A stretch of DNA of 64,000 nt from Serripes groenlandicus. Its lineage: Eukaryota; Mollusca; Bivalvia; Cardiida; Cardiidae. Position numbers and translations under genes: made by a program. The notes below the pieces were generated by a model. The model was not told the DNA's origin, searched no databases, and saw only the letters and a program-made list of their open reading frames with translations. The stretch spans positions 112,783,044 to 112,847,043 of the forward strand of contig JASEVX010000003.1 of assembly GCA_031761405.1 (NCBI GenBank), read 5' to 3'. Below, one piece after another: positions 10,811 to 21,405 of this stretch. The stretch's first letter is position 1. Each line of letters begins with the position of its first letter.

Positions 10811-10992
10811 TGTGACATGCGTCATTCGTCTTCCACCAATGGACTATAAGTCTATGTGGAAAAGCAGCCAGTTGCTTGGGAAGATTGTTGTGTGGAGTAT
10901 TGGTGTGAGAAATGCATGAGTAGGTGAACTGCCCGCCGTGATATAACTGAGAAATTGTTAAAAACGGCGTTAAACCCAAATCAATCAATCAA
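10811..10992 (+). mobile_element. SINE-2 copy, 5'-truncated, 12-bp target duplication
   Basis: The body starts inside the element (GTGACATGCGTCATTCG) and lacks the whole tRNA-like head. It ends AAACGGCGTTAAACCC plus an AATC tail. TCCATTTGTCAA flanks it at 10799-10810 and 10993-11004. 5' truncation with a long duplication is typical of LINE machinery. Confidence 0.9.
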
Positions 10993-11015
10993 TCCATTTG
11001 TCAAGATTTCTTTAA

Positions 11016-11245
11016 CCGCCTCGGTGGTTTAGTGGTAGAGCGTAGGCCTCGAAAGCGGGAGGTCTCGGGTTCGATCCCCGACCGGGTCATACCAAAGACT
11101 TTATAAAAATGGTAGAATATGGCTGCCCCTCCTAGGCGTTCAGCGTTGTGGGATAAGCATTATGACTGACTGGCTGGTGTCAGGATAAATGGACCAGTAT
11201 TAACCCAGGAAACGCCATGATATGGTAACTGGAAAATTGTTTCAG
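11016..11245 (+). mobile_element. SINE-1 copy, best-preserved head
   Basis: The tRNA-like head CGCCTCGGTGGTTTAGTGGTAGAGCG (A box near 11024) and GGTTCGATCCCCGACC (B box near 11068) are both intact. The body has CCGGGTCATACCAAAGACTT, GGCTGCCC, GACTGACTGGCTGGTGTCAG and CCAGGAAACGCC. The tail is short and decayed (GGAAAATTGTTTCAG), with no AATC run. It is a retroposon, not a tRNA gene: the head has no discrete 3' end and the family body continues. Confidence 0.85.
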
Positions 11246-11770
11246 AATATTTTACCTAAGAAAACTCTGAAATTGCAGTAGCTTTATTAGGCAATGGATT
11301 ACTTTGATATGGCCTGTCTCCAATAATCGGTGTACCTGATGTTACCCTGCTTTCTGATGAAGGAATATTGAAAGATAGTTAGCTTTGAAGAATTCCTTTT
11401 TAATGGCTTCTGTCAAAATCTATTGGAGTGTGAATGCTGATTTTTGACATAATTGTAAAGTTTAACCCATCTTGACCTTGCACATAAAGCAAGCTATAGA
11501 CACTTTTTCGGGCTGTGAGTGTCAGTCGAGTGCTTATTTTGTTGTGAAATGAGATTTTGATGTTTGGAAATCACTTTGTCATTTTCTTAATTTAAAAAAA
11601 TTGGGACTTTATTTGATCTAAGGCCAAATGGTGTATGATTTCAATGTTGTACCTGGCTTAATTTCAATATTTCATTTGATTTACAAAAAAACCTGCTTCC
11701 GTTTTATTTAGATTTTTTACTTCTGATAATTTAGTAATGAAATATAAAGCTGAGAAAATTCAATGTGTTG
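11246..11770. other. Non-coding stretch
   Basis: No gene or repeat is recognised. Confidence 0.4.
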
Positions 11771-11915
11771 TTAACACTTTTCCATCATTCACAAAATCTG
11801 CAGCAGATGGCTTTGACAATATCATAGGCAATAAATGGTAATTATCTTGAAGCAAATGAGTTAAAAATATCGTAGGAAAGGGAGAAAATGTTCATTATGA
11901 CCAGTTTCTCCTTTT
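11771..11915 (+). mobile_element. TM1 MITE, left part, interrupted
   Basis: TTAACACTTTTCCATCATTC, TCTGCAGCAGATGGCTTTG, and core TTCATTATGACCAGTTTCTCC, stopping at a T-run where the AG element begins. The right half is not found beyond the AG element. Confidence 0.7.
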
Positions 11916-12841
11916 TAGCTCGCCTATTCGAAGAAAAAGGGGAGCTTATGTTATCACCCCGCGTTGGCGTTGGCGTTGGCGTTGGCGTCCGCGTTGCGAG
12001 CTTGGTCAAACCTTTGCGTGCAAGGCCTTTTCTCAGACACTGTGTATGCTGTTGCTTTGAAACTTCACACACTTATTCAGGATCATTAGGGGACCTTGTA
12101 TGTCATGTCCCATAACTCTGGAATGGATTTTGACTGAATAATGCCCCTTTTTGGACTTAGAAATTTGGTCAAACCTTTGCATGCAAGGCTTTTTCTCAGA
12201 CACTGTGTATGCTGTTGCTTTCAAACTTCACACACTTATTCAGGGTCATTAGGGGACCTTGTATGTCAAGTCCCATAACTCTGGAATGGATTTTGACTGA
12301 ATTGTGCCCCTTTTTCGACTTAGAATTTTGGTCAAACCTTTGCCTGCAAGGCCTTTTCTCAGACACTGTGTATGCTGTTGCTTTGAAACTTCACACACTT
12401 ATTCAGGATCATTAGGGGACCTTGTATGTCAAGTCCCATAACTCTGGAATGGATTTTGACTGAATTGTGCCCCTTTTTGGACTTATAAATTGGGTCAAAC
12501 CTTTGCGTGCAAGGCCTTTTCTCAGACACTGTGTATGCTGTTGCTTTCAAACTTCACACACTTATTCAGGGTCATTAGGGGACCTTGTATGTCAAGTCCC
12601 TTACTCTGGAATGGATTTTGACTGAATTGTGCCCCTTTTTGGACTTAGAATTTTGGTCAAACCTTTGCGTGCAAGGCCTTTTCTCAGACACTGTGTATGC
12701 TGTTGCTTTGAAACTTCACACACTTATTCAGGATCATTAGGGGACCTTGTATGGCGTTGGTATCAGCGTTGCCAGGTTAAGATTTGCATGCAAGTATTGA
12801 AAATTTGTGATATCTTGCAATAAATAATAGTGTGTGGTTTT
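11916..12841. repeat. AG element with 163-bp tandem core
   Basis: Starts AGCTCGCCTATTCGAAG after a T-run, then a GGCGTT microsatellite (11963-11990). A tandem array follows, with units starting GGTCAAACCTTTG at 12004, 12167, 12330, 12493 and 12655: 163-bp spacing, 162 at the last, about 4.6 copies. The tail CCAGGTTAAGATTTGCATGC follows (12768-). The short-ends plus minisatellite-core plan recalls Helitron-related or pearl-type elements of molluscs. The class is inferred. ORFs inside are readings of the array. Confidence 0.8.
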
Positions 12842-13101
12842 ATTAGTCGCCGGGCAGAAGCCCGCGACTTCTATTTTTAATAGGTTTTCTGAAATCACAT
12901 GGGAGGGGGGATTATTATTAGAAAGAAACACATTTAGATGTCTTGAACATATTACAATTGTGTTTGTTTAAAAACACTAAGTAATGACACATCTAAAATG
13001 AAATAAATATTCCGATGTTTTACGTATTTTCAGTTTCTTTATTTTGACTCGCATTTATGTTTTTTTGTTTTATTTACGAAGACAAAACAGTCCCTATTAG
13101 C
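12842..13101 (-). mobile_element. Helitron-like 3' end, copy 1
   Basis: On the minus strand the last 260 bp match 51849-52104. The terminus is a hairpin with arms AGTCGCGGGC and GCCCGGCGACT around TTCT, and the last bases read CTAA before T. Helitrons end in CTRR with a nearby hairpin and insert between A and T, so this fits. However, the hairpin overlaps the terminus more closely than usual. The similarity between copies stops near GTCCCT (13100), which may be the other end. Confidence 0.55.
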
Positions 13102-14460
13102 TAGACTGGTATACTTTATTTTACACTATATACTGTAATCAAAAGTCGATAACTACAAACCTTTACGTCGCAGTCTAATTTGTTTATTTACGCGCACCTG
13201 CGTGACTCGCAAATACCAACTGCGTAGATCAATCTCCTTTGCAGAGAGCCGCTCTTTACACTCACTTACAAATAGTAAATTATAGGTGATTTAAAATGTT
13301 TATTTGGTTCGAAACAAATGAAGAAAAGAACAAACCGAGATAAAACTGGTTTTACTGGAAACATGACTTTGAACGAACACTCTCTGCCTATAAAGAGAGT
13401 TTCAAGAACGACACCTCTGCGAATAAGAAAGAATCGGGTCTTTCGTACAAAATTATTTCGTCCTTGACAATTTTAAATGTGTCATTTAATTCCCTAAAGG
13501 CATATTGCTTCCGATCTGCATTTTGTTATGCATCATTGACACAAGGGCGCTCATCATAATATAATTTTAAAACATGAGTAGTTTGTTGTTTTCATTATAA
13601 AAAACGAAGGAAAGAATTAAAATAAATTAACATGTTGTAGGGCTCAGTTTATGTTCGAAATTAAGTTTAAATTATACAACAATTTCAATGAGATTTAACT
13701 GTTTAGTTGATATTATATTTCGAAGGTGGTCTAATTTATAAATAACTACATTTCAACATTTGTTAAAGTATGATATAATTGGATGCTAAGCTAATAGCAT
13801 TTTGAGAAAAAGAGAAAACTCATGTCTTCAGCGATTTAACCCTTATCTCATTGTTTTAAAAGTAGATTGCTGCAAAGGTGTCCACTGTTGACTTTAAAAG
13901 AGGAAAGGTAAAATAACGTGCTATTGCATGCAAATCCTAAATTGTCTGTGTTGTGGTTATATTGAAAAATAAAAGAATTAAAATTTTCTGACATACATCT
14001 TGAAAAGTGTATGTGGAATTCACAAATCTTATAATTATTCCTTATTGAAAGCACTGTATACATACTTAGACTAATGATTGGCAAGATTACTCATTTCCAT
14101 TACTGTTTATGATCAATAATTAGTTGGTTGTGTGTATGGTCAACCTACTTTGGAATGGAGATTGATCATAAACAATGAAAGGCTTCAATTATCATTCACT
14201 TCGTTGACAAAACAATGCAAGTTATGATACATTTTCACTTGACCCCACCCCTGATGTTCCAATATGCCCCTCAGTTGATAACTGTTTATTCAACTACTAT
14301 AATGTTAGTGTTATGCATAACTGCAGTATGGATATCCGGCGACATTGATGCGTTGCATCAACTTTCTCTTGTCTGATACTGATACTGTAAGTCTTCGGTA
14401 TTATGTTCACTATTGGCATACATCGTATATAAACCAATTTACAGATTTAAAAGGCCTGTA
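13102..14460. other. Low-copy non-coding stretch
   Basis: No gene is recognised. It includes a small hairpin CTCTCT...AGAGAG near 13380 and a weak TM1-like trace at 13836-13910 (TTTAACCCTTATCTCATTG, TGCTGCAAAGGTGTC). It may be part of a larger Helitron-like element ending at 12842, but nothing here shows that. Confidence 0.4.
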
Positions 14461-14596
14461 TGGACTTGGTTAACATTTGCATGGAAGTATTGAAAAGGTG
14501 TATTATCTTGCAATAGGTGATACTGTGTGACTTTACCTAATGCTATAACTGTTCTGAAGTAGGCCCTGATAGACGATGGCCCTGATAGGCGAGCTA
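14461..14596. repeat. AG element, right-end fragment
   Basis: GGTTAACATTTGCATGGAAG and ATCTTGCAATAGGTGATA match the tail of the AG element at 12772-12830. It ends GGCCCTGATAGGCGAGCTA at 14596, the inverse of the family's AGCTCGCCTATTC start, so AG elements have short inverted ends. Confidence 0.65.
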
Positions 14597-14611
14597 TATT
14601 GTCCTCCGACA

Positions 14612-14773
14612 AGTCTTGTTCAACAATATTTTCAAAAGTCTTCTGCTGCAGATGCATAATGAGCAATTCTCAAGACGACACAAAACTTTTCAACTCTTTT
14701 CAATTGATAGAGATATTCCATATTTTAGTCTGGACGTTTTCAAAGTCGTTTGCTGTATGTGGGAAAGGGATAA
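14612..14773 (-). mobile_element. TM1 MITE, right part
   Basis: CAATATTTTCAAAAGTCTTC, TGCTGCAGATGCATAATGAG, GTTTTCAAAGTCG, and the end GTATGTGGGAAAGGGATAAG. The left terminus is missing. Confidence 0.65.
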
Positions 14774-15141
14774 GAATCATTTAAACATACCTTGAAGCAA
14801 AAGGTTTTTGTAATGTATAAATATTCAGATTAATTTAATTCAATGTCTTTCATAGACATAAGTTGGAACAGATTTAAGACAGAAGTAGGCAAAGAGATAT
14901 GATAATTGATATGAATAACAAATTAATAAGCACACATCAAAGTGTGGAAGTATTATCTCCGAATGGAATCATCTCATAAAACAACAGTCAATCTTTTAAA
15001 GTATGTTACTATGAGAAAAATGCATCTGAAAAAAACATCTTTATAACCTTTTTGTTAATAACATACAGTAGAAAAACCGCAGACCCCCATGCTATTAGAA
15101 TTTTAGGGCTGTATAGATTGCAATGAACTTGTTTTCATTAA
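14774..15141. other. Non-coding stretch
   Basis: No gene or repeat is recognised. Confidence 0.4.
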
Positions 15142-15373
15142 TTAACCCTTTCCCTCATACGCCAATTCTGCAGCAGACGACGTTGAACTTATTTTGTCAA
15201 AAAATCAAGAAAATCTCTATAATTGAACGGATAACCTATGACTAAAAGTGGAAAACATTGTGTCAAAAGGAGAAATTGCACGTTTTGTGCAATTTCTTCT
15301 TTTGTCACTATGTTTTCAAAAAGCCGTCTGCTGCAGAGGCGTCAGAAAGCGTCTATATGAGGGAAAGGGTTAA
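15142..15373 (+). mobile_element. TM1 MITE, near-full-length
   Basis: TTAACCCTTTCCCTCATACG to TATGAGGGAAAGGGTTAA, 232 bp. The loop is closed by GCAC/GTGC. Well preserved. Confidence 0.93.
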
Positions 15374-15605
15374 CCCATTTCTTGATATAGATAACTTCTG
15401 AATGAAAACTGTGGCACAATGCGAAATTGATCAATGCAGATGGTATTAATAATATGACTGCAGTCATCAATCTTTGGAAACATTGTAGTAAAATGAGCAT
15501 TTGCTACATTTCTGCCAATATTAACAAATCTGTATAAAGAGAACATAATTTCCAGATCTTCAGAAGCTTGACTTTTCTTGCCTGTTGTTTGAAAGCCTAC
15601 AACTC

Positions 15606-15749
15606 TTAATCCTTTCCCCGTACAGCAAATCTGCAGCAGACGACTTTGAAAATATTGCAGCAAAAGAAGAACAATTTCTCCTTTTTCCACAATGTTTTAA
15701 AAAGTCATCGGCTACAAAATTAATGCATCTGCAAGTGGGAAAGAGTTAA
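15606..15749 (+). mobile_element. TM1 MITE, internally deleted
   Basis: TTAATCCTTTCCCCGTACAG, TCTGCAGCAGACGACTTTGA, then TTTCTCC, CAATGTTTTAAAAAGTCATC and GTGGGAAAGAGTTAA. About 90 bp of the interior is missing compared with full copies. Confidence 0.8.
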
Positions 15750-15766
15750 ATATTATTATCATGAGG

Positions 15767-15996
15767 TTAACCCTTTCCCTCATACGACAATTCTGCAGCA
15801 GACGACTTTGAACGTAATTTGTCAAAACATAGAAAATCTCCATAATTGAATGGATAACCTATGACAAAAAGTGGAAAACATTGTGGCAATAGGAAAAATT
15901 GCACGTTTTGTGCAATTTCTTCTTTTGTCACAATGTTTTCAAAAAGCCTTCTGCTGCAGAGGCGTCAGAAAGCGTCTATATGGGGGAAAGGGTTAA
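15767..15996 (+). mobile_element. TM1 MITE, near-full-length
   Basis: TTAACCCTTTCCCTCATACG to TATGGGGGAAAGGGTTAA, 230 bp, with one substitution in the right TIR. Loop GCAC/GTGC. Confidence 0.93.
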
Positions 15997-16278
15997 CTGA
16001 AAACATGATAGGGTGTGGTCTCTGAAATTAAGGGGGGTCTTTTCTAATACTTACATCTGAATAAACTCTTGAGAAAGTGAATCCGAAAATCAACCTGTCT
16101 GATCATAGACCTACATGTATATAAGACATTTATTTGGAAATTGGAAAAAATTGATTTTTATAAAATGAAAAGTTTGATCATCGTAGTAACATATAAGTAT
16201 ACAATGAAGCATGATAAGGATAGTAGACAGCCATAATGTGATTAGCGAAGATGGTTTGCCTGCTAGCAGCAGTAATTA

Positions 16279-16510
16279 TTAACCCTTTCCCTCATACAAC
16301 AAATCTGCAGCAGACGACTTTGAACATATTTTGTCAAAAAATAGAAAATCTCTATAATTGAATGGATATATACCTATGACTAAAAGTGGAAAACATTGTG
16401 GCAAAAGGAGAAATTGCTCATGATGAGCAATTTCTTCTTTTGTCACCATGTTTTCAAAAGCCGTCTGCTGCAAAGGCGTCAGAAAGCGTCTATATGAGGG
16501 AAAGGGTGAA
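16279..16510 (+). mobile_element. TM1 MITE, near-full-length
   Basis: TTAACCCTTTCCCTCATACA to TATGAGGGAAAGGGTGAA (right TTAA mutated to TGAA). The loop is closed by GCTC/GAGC around ATGAT, both arms agreeing. A minus-strand 163-codon ORF over 16279-16770 reads through this copy and the next and is not a gene. Confidence 0.92.
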
Positions 16511-16667
16511 GTGTCGAATTGAATCATAAAATGCATTTTGTATCCTGTGATTAAAAGACCTACAGATGCATTCTGTATGTAATTTGCATGCCAGCTTGAA
16601 TGAACCCTTGTCCTTCTATTACCGGACTTGAAGCAAACAATTGCATATCCTATTATGCACGAGTTTG

Positions 16668-16835
16668 ACGCTTTCCCACATACAGGCGCTTTCTGACGAC
16701 TTTTGAAAACATTGTGGCAAAAGGAGAAATTTCTCAAATTGTTTTCAACAATATTTTCAACTTTTTGCAATATTTATACCTTCATTTATATAGATTTTCC
16801 AGGCTTTTGCCAACATTATCCTATTATCCATGAGT
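16668..16835 (-). mobile_element. TM1 MITE, truncated variant
   Basis: GCTTTCCCACATACAGGCGC, GACGACTTTTGAAAACATTG, then an interior ATATAGATTTTCCAGGC. It stops where the next copy begins. Confidence 0.65.
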
Positions 16836-17036
16836 TTAACCCTTTCCCAAATATAACAAAGCTGCAGCCAACGACTTTGAAAACATCTAGACATCACTAC
16901 TGTAGATAAAAGTTAAATTATTGAATAGGGTTGAAAACATTGTGACGAAAGGAGAAATTGCTCATTATGAGTAATTTAATCTTTTGCCACAATGTTTTCA
17001 AGAGTCGTCTGCTGCAGTGCATGGGGAAAGGGTTAA
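16836..17036 (+). mobile_element. TM1 MITE, older variant
   Basis: TTAACCCTTTCCCAAATATA, GCTGCAGCCAACGACTTTGA, core GCTCATTATGAGT, CAAGAGTCGTCTGCTGCAG, and the end GGGGAAAGGGTTAA. A short deletion removes the GCGTCAGAAAG part. Confidence 0.8.
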
Positions 17037-17285
17037 AAATCAAATTTTCAAACAATGAATACCAATAACATCCTGCACATTTTGCACATCTTTGTCTTCA
17101 TTGTTTCCTTCTCATTTATGATGGACAGACATTGATGACTGACATGAATGATTATCACTTTGTTGCTCAGGTGAGAGCGGAGAATTAGAATGCTACAAGT
17201 GATTACCTACCCTTTTCACGTTTGAAACAGATCAGTTTAAAAAAATCAGTAAAGAATGAAGAATTGCGATGAATTCTTTAAATGT

Positions 17286-17400
17286 TACCCACATACAACA
17301 AATAATATAAGTATAATTATTTAATAGAGTTGAAAAAATGACGGCAACAGGATTAATTGCTCATTGTTAGCAATTGCATTGGCATGTTGGAGAGGGTTGA
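17286..17400 (+). mobile_element. TM1 MITE, degenerate
   Basis: ACCCACATACAACAAAT, GTATAATTATTTAATAGAG, GAAAAAATGACGGCAACAGG, and the end GGAGAGGGTTGA. Only the outline is left. Confidence 0.5.
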
Positions 17401-17520
17401 TAAATCATTTTAGTTCAACTCTTTTCCTGCAATGTTTTTAACGTGGTCTCCAAGCTAAACTAACATTACTCCAGATATTACATTCCATCCTCAGATGTCT
17501 AAGTGCAGATGGACTAATAA

Positions 17521-17664
17521 ATTATCATATCATGTAATCATTTAATACAAGGTTTTTTTTCCAGATATTTTAACCCAACCCACATTCATCAATTCTGCAG
17601 CAGACGTCTTTAAAATTATCAAGGCACAGATTTAGAAAATCTCTATAAATGAAAGTGTTATTAT
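17521..17664. repeat. Flanking direct repeat, left unit (includes TM1 half)
   Basis: ATTATCATATCATGTAATCA through a TM1 left half (TTTTAACCCAACCCACATTC, TTCTGCAGCAGACGTC, AATCTCTATAAATGAAAG). The same block recurs at 18113-18255, so an old TM1 half was duplicated with its flank. Confidence 0.8.
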
Positions 17665-18077
17665 ACCCCCAGATACATAGTATATGGGGGCTATATAGGA
17701 GTCACGCTTGGTCTGTGGACAAGTCTTGTGAACACTATTTCTCAGCAACCCTTGGTCAGAATTCAATATAACAAGAATGATTGATACCAAGCCTAGTTGT
17801 GTATATTGTCGGCGTGTTGCACTGGAATTATTTTTAAATGAGTTATGGCCCCTTGAATTTCTCATATATAGATTATAGTTAGTCTGTAGACATTTCTTGT
17901 GAACACTTTTTCTCAGCAACCCTTGGTCAGAATTCAATATAACTTCACAAGAATGATTGATACCAAGCCTAGTTGTGCATATTGTCGGCATGTTGCACTG
18001 GAATTATTTTTAAATGAGTTATGGCCCCTTGAATTTCTCATACATATGTATATTGTCAGGCACCAGCTGGGGGTATT
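17665..18077. repeat. Tandem-core element with CCCCC/GGGGG ends
   Basis: Begins ATACCCCCAGATACA and ends CAGCTGGGGGTATTCA, short inverted ends. The core is two units of about 171 bp, starting GTCTGTGGACAAG (17711) and GTCTGTAGACATT (17882), each with CAGCAACCCTTGGTCAGAA and GAGTTATGGCCCCTTGAA. It has the same plan as the AG and AC elements. It is not coding. Confidence 0.7.
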
Positions 18078-18112
18078 CATCACCTTCAGTGATATTTCTA
18101 GTTATTATTATT

Positions 18113-18255
18113 ATTATCATATCAAGTAATCATTTAATACAAGTTTTTCTTCAGATATTTTAACCCTACCAAAATTCATCAATTCTGCAGCAGACATCTT
18201 TAAAATTATCAAGGCACAGATATAGAAAATCTCTATAAATGAAAGTGTTACTAGT
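18113..18255. repeat. Flanking direct repeat, right unit (includes TM1 half)
   Basis: Second copy of the 17521-17664 block, with small differences. It is followed by GAGTTAAAG and then the intact TM1 at 18270. Confidence 0.8.
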
Positions 18256-18269
18256 GAATAGAGTTAAAG

Positions 18270-18500
18270 TTAACCCTTTCCCTCATATAGACGCTTTCTG
18301 ACGCCTCTGCAGCAGACAGCTTTTTTGAAAACATAGTGACAAAAGAAGAAATTGCACAAAACGTGCAATTTCTCCTTTTGCTACAATGTTTTCCACTTTT
18401 TGTCATAGGTTATCCATTCAATTATGGAGATTTTCTACTTTTTGACAAAATACGTTCAATGTTGTCTGCTGCAGAATTGCCGTATGAGGGAAAGGGTTAA
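18270..18500 (-). mobile_element. TM1 MITE, near-full-length
   Basis: TTAACCCTTTCCCTCATATA to GTATGAGGGAAAGGGTTAA. Loop GCAC/GTGC. The final TTAA is shared with the fragment that follows. Confidence 0.93.
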
Positions 18501-18612
18501 CATTGTGGAATGCATAAGGAGAAATTGCTGATAATGAGCAATTTTGCCATTTGCCACGAAGTCTCATCTGCAAACGACTCAAAATGTGTCTGCATTGTGG
18601 GGAAGGGATAAA
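18497..18612 (-). mobile_element. TM1 MITE, diverged fragment
   Basis: GGAGAAATTGCTGATAATGA, TTTGCCACGAAGTCTCATC, and the end GTGGGGAAGGGATAAA. Confidence 0.6.
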
Positions 18613-19387
18613 ATCAGCCACTCTAAACATGTCACATCAGGCAGTGTGTTTATAACCCCATTTACACCTTTATATCAGTCTAGTCAACAATATATTCATC
18701 ATTGTGCTATCATAAAAATCACTCGGTTGGTTTTGATATACCTTTTCTCTGTGGAGACATGTTTTTGATGTAGATCTATTTTTGTTGAGGGGCAGACGAC
18801 ATTTGAAAAGTTCCATGAAATTGCTTACCTTTTAACATTTTTTTGTGAATGTTCAAGCTGTAATGAAAAGTTGCTATTAAGTTTTCTCAATCATTTTGTC
18901 ATTATAGGTTCCATTTAAAGACAGATCATAAGTGTAAGATATTGTAGGAAAGTGTTGGGCAGACTGCAGGCGGCTGTATTAATTAACAATGGTCGATCAT
19001 TATCATAAAATGTCTCGGTCACTCTTGGTTAAAAAAATGATCATTTGGACACGAAAGGTGTGGCTAGATGACCATCAAATGAACGTTGGGATGGTGTAGG
19101 AAGAATTTTTGGTGAAAAAGGTTGATTTGCATCATGGGATACGGGCCATGGAAAAAAAAGACATTTTGGTGATTTCTAACAATGAAGGCTCATGCAAATT
19201 TATTTGTACAAAAGAATGTTTTATTTTGCAGGATTTTTGTGCATTCACATATTGTACAACAATTATGGTCATCTTATTCTCCAGCGGCTTGCTATCAGTT
19301 ATAAATGATCATTTTCAACAGCACTTGCACAAATATCACAATGCTACCACAATATTGTTGCTGTAATAAATAAATCACAAGTGTCCC
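18613..19387. other. Non-coding stretch
   Basis: No array or mobile element is recognised. The 85-codon ORF at 19109-19366 has no recognisable domain and no supporting context. Confidence 0.4.
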
Positions 19388-19495
19388 ACTTGGTTGGGTC
19401 GTACCAAAGACTTTAAAAATGTTAGTAATGGCTGCCCTCCATGGTGCTCTGGGCCGAGGGGTAAGCATTACGATTGACTGGTTTGTGTTGCTTAA
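19388..19495 (+). mobile_element. SINE-1 fragment
   Basis: GGGTCGTACCAAAGACTTTA, GGCTGCCCTCC and AAGCATTACGATTGACTGG match the middle of SINE-1. Head and tail are lost. Confidence 0.7.
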
Positions 19496-19739
19496 ACAAA
19501 TCCAATATTATTACAGTATGGTCAATGAATCAAATAGTCAAAGATGCAGTCACTGACCAGGACTATTTTTGCACTGACACAGCCCATTTGTTGTTCTGTC
19601 ACATGACTTGTAACTAACTGCTTGACCATAGGTCAACATTCCTATTTTCATTGTCCTTTTTCATGGCCTGTTTCCGATTGGTGTTTGATGTCAAAAGAAA
19701 ATCTAGATAAACCAGTTTCGATGAGAGCATTTTGATTTT

Positions 19740-19898
19740 TGACTGCATCAGATGACTTTGAAATTCCCTTTAAATGAAAGTACAATAATTGATTAGAATC
19801 GAAAACATGGTGACAAAATGAGAAATTGCTCGCCATGTTTTCAAAAAGCCATCTGCTGCAGAGTCATCAGAAAGCATCTATATGTGGGAAAGGGTTAA
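19740..19898 (+). mobile_element. TM1 MITE, internally deleted
   Basis: GCATCAGATGACTTTGAA, CGAAAACATGGTGACAAAAT, CATGTTTTCAAAAAGCC, and the end ATATGTGGGAAAGGGTTAA. The hairpin apex is deleted and the left TIR is gone. Confidence 0.75.
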
Positions 19899-20225
19899 GC
19901 AAATTTTCTTACAAAGTTGCAAGCTGGTTCTTAAAATAGTAATGTTTTTGGTTTGGTGTTTGGGTGGGTGGGAATTAATTTTTTGTTCTTACCTAATAAA
20001 TTTTCTTAAGACTTAGCAGGTTCTAACTAAATGTCATTGAAGGAAACATGGGTTTAGTTTAGTTTAGTTTAGGGATCAATGTCAAGTTACTGAAAGTAGA
20101 TCAACTGTGTTACTGTATCTGTTGACAATCAAGGTTTCATGACCATGCTGTGTTTCTTATTGCAAAATTCAAAAGAAGTATGCTAAGTATTGGCATTATG
20201 AGCTTGTCTGTTTTTGTAAGAAAAA
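19899..20225. other. Non-coding stretch
   Basis: A short TTTAG repeat lies at 20051-20070. Nothing else is recognised. Confidence 0.4.
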
Positions 20226-20473
20226 AAGTCAGGGTATTGTGATACCCTTGGCATCGGCATCGTCTGCATCATCGTTGTCACAAAACTTTAACCTAACCTC
20301 GTAACTCAAAATCCGTTCAACATTTTCAAACGAAACATGGTAAACATATTCCTAGGAACAAAACGCTTGTCTATACCAAGAAAAATAACACATTATTAAG
20401 TGGGTATGTCCCTTTTTCGACTGAGAAAAAAGCAGATGAGCGTTGGCGTTCGCTTACTGTGCTCTTGTTTCAT
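20226..20473. repeat. AC/AG-type element fragment
   Basis: GTCAGGGTATTGTGATACCC, a GGCATCGTC-type microsatellite, AACCTCGTAACTCAAAATCC, and the end CAGATGAGCGTTGGC...GTGCTCTTGTTT. The ending resembles that of the AC elements (TGAGCGA...CTCTTGTTT). It is a short member with a single core unit. Confidence 0.55.
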
Positions 20474-20652
20474 AATGTTTTCAGTCAGTGGCAACAATCC
20501 AGGGGTCTGCTTGCTTTATTATTCATGATTGACAAAGGTCTATGAGACAAATATTAAATCAGAAAGGATGAAATTACATCATGCTTTGGCTTGGTTATCG
20601 TTACTGGTAACATGTTGCAGGCAACATACTGGTCTGTTCCTTCAAACATTCT

Positions 20653-20879
20653 GTCCCTTTCCCACATATAGTCATTTCTAACGCCTCTACAGCAGACGAC
20701 TATTTAAAACACTGTGACAAAAGAAGAAATTGCTCAAGATGAGCAATTTCTCCTTTTGCCGCAATGTTTTCAACTTGATATGAGTTATAATATTTTCATT
20801 TACAGAGGTTTTTCACATTTTTGTCCAGATGTTATCAAAGTCGTCTGCTGCAGATTTGTTGTATGTGGGAAAGGGTTAA
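20653..20879 (-). mobile_element. TM1 MITE, older variant
   Basis: CCCTTTCCCACATATAGTC, GCCTCTACAGCAGACGAC, a near-perfect core GCTCAAGATGAGC, CAAAGTCGTCTGCTGCAG, and TTGTATGTGGGAAAGGGTTAA. Complete except for the left TTAA. Confidence 0.88.
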
Positions 20880-21281
20880 GCTGGTTTGTATAAAGCCAGG
20901 GTTCCTTAAGTACATTCCAAATCCTAGTGGTTTTCCTGTAAATCCCTTGGAATAAGTTCTCGTTCCTTTGAAGATGAGTGTTAGCCTATTATTACCGCCT
21001 TGAATATTTTTAGACTATTTCAAAGTGAAAACATCTGATAAATAAATAAAATAGAAATCATGACTAAAATTTTAATGAATTTGACTTTTTCAATGTGAAG
21101 ACATCTTCAACAGTGATTGAATGAAACAGACACTTATAATAACATTATTTTAATGATTGTAAAATTTTAGGTCAAAGGAGTTAATATTTTTGGTAAATAT
21201 TAGAAATAAATAAAGATGCCAATTGTGGTAAATTGAGGATGAACTAATAATGATCAAGTTATTATTTCTTAATCCATTGTT
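20880..21281. other. Non-coding stretch
   Basis: No gene or repeat is recognised. Confidence 0.4.
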
Positions 21282-21405
21282 CTTACAAAGAGGCACTTTC
21301 GGATGCCTCTGGAGCAGATGACTTTTGAAAACATTGCGACAAAAGGAAAAATTGCTCATATGCTGCAGAGGCATCATAAAGTGTCTGTATGTGGGAACGG
21401 GTTAA
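21282..21405 (-). mobile_element. TM1 MITE, compact palindromic copy
   Basis: GAGGCACTTTCGGATGCC, GCAGATGACTTTTGAAAAC, GCTCATATGCTGCAGAGG, and the end GTGGGAACGGGTTAA. Both outer arms remain but the centre is deleted to about 30 bp. Confidence 0.7.

Noticed and set aside
11016..11090. A tRNA gene
   Set aside because: A and B boxes are good, but the sequence runs on into the SINE-1 body shared by other copies, and the acceptor ends do not close as a tRNA.
13380..13400. Histone-type 3' stem-loop
   Set aside because: The CTCTCT/AGAGAG hairpin lacks the conserved histone stem-loop sequence, and no histone ORF is nearby.
16279..16770. 163-codon minus-strand ORF
   Set aside because: It reads through one full TM1 copy and part of another. 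Similar peptides appear wherever TM1 occurs, so it is a repeat translation.
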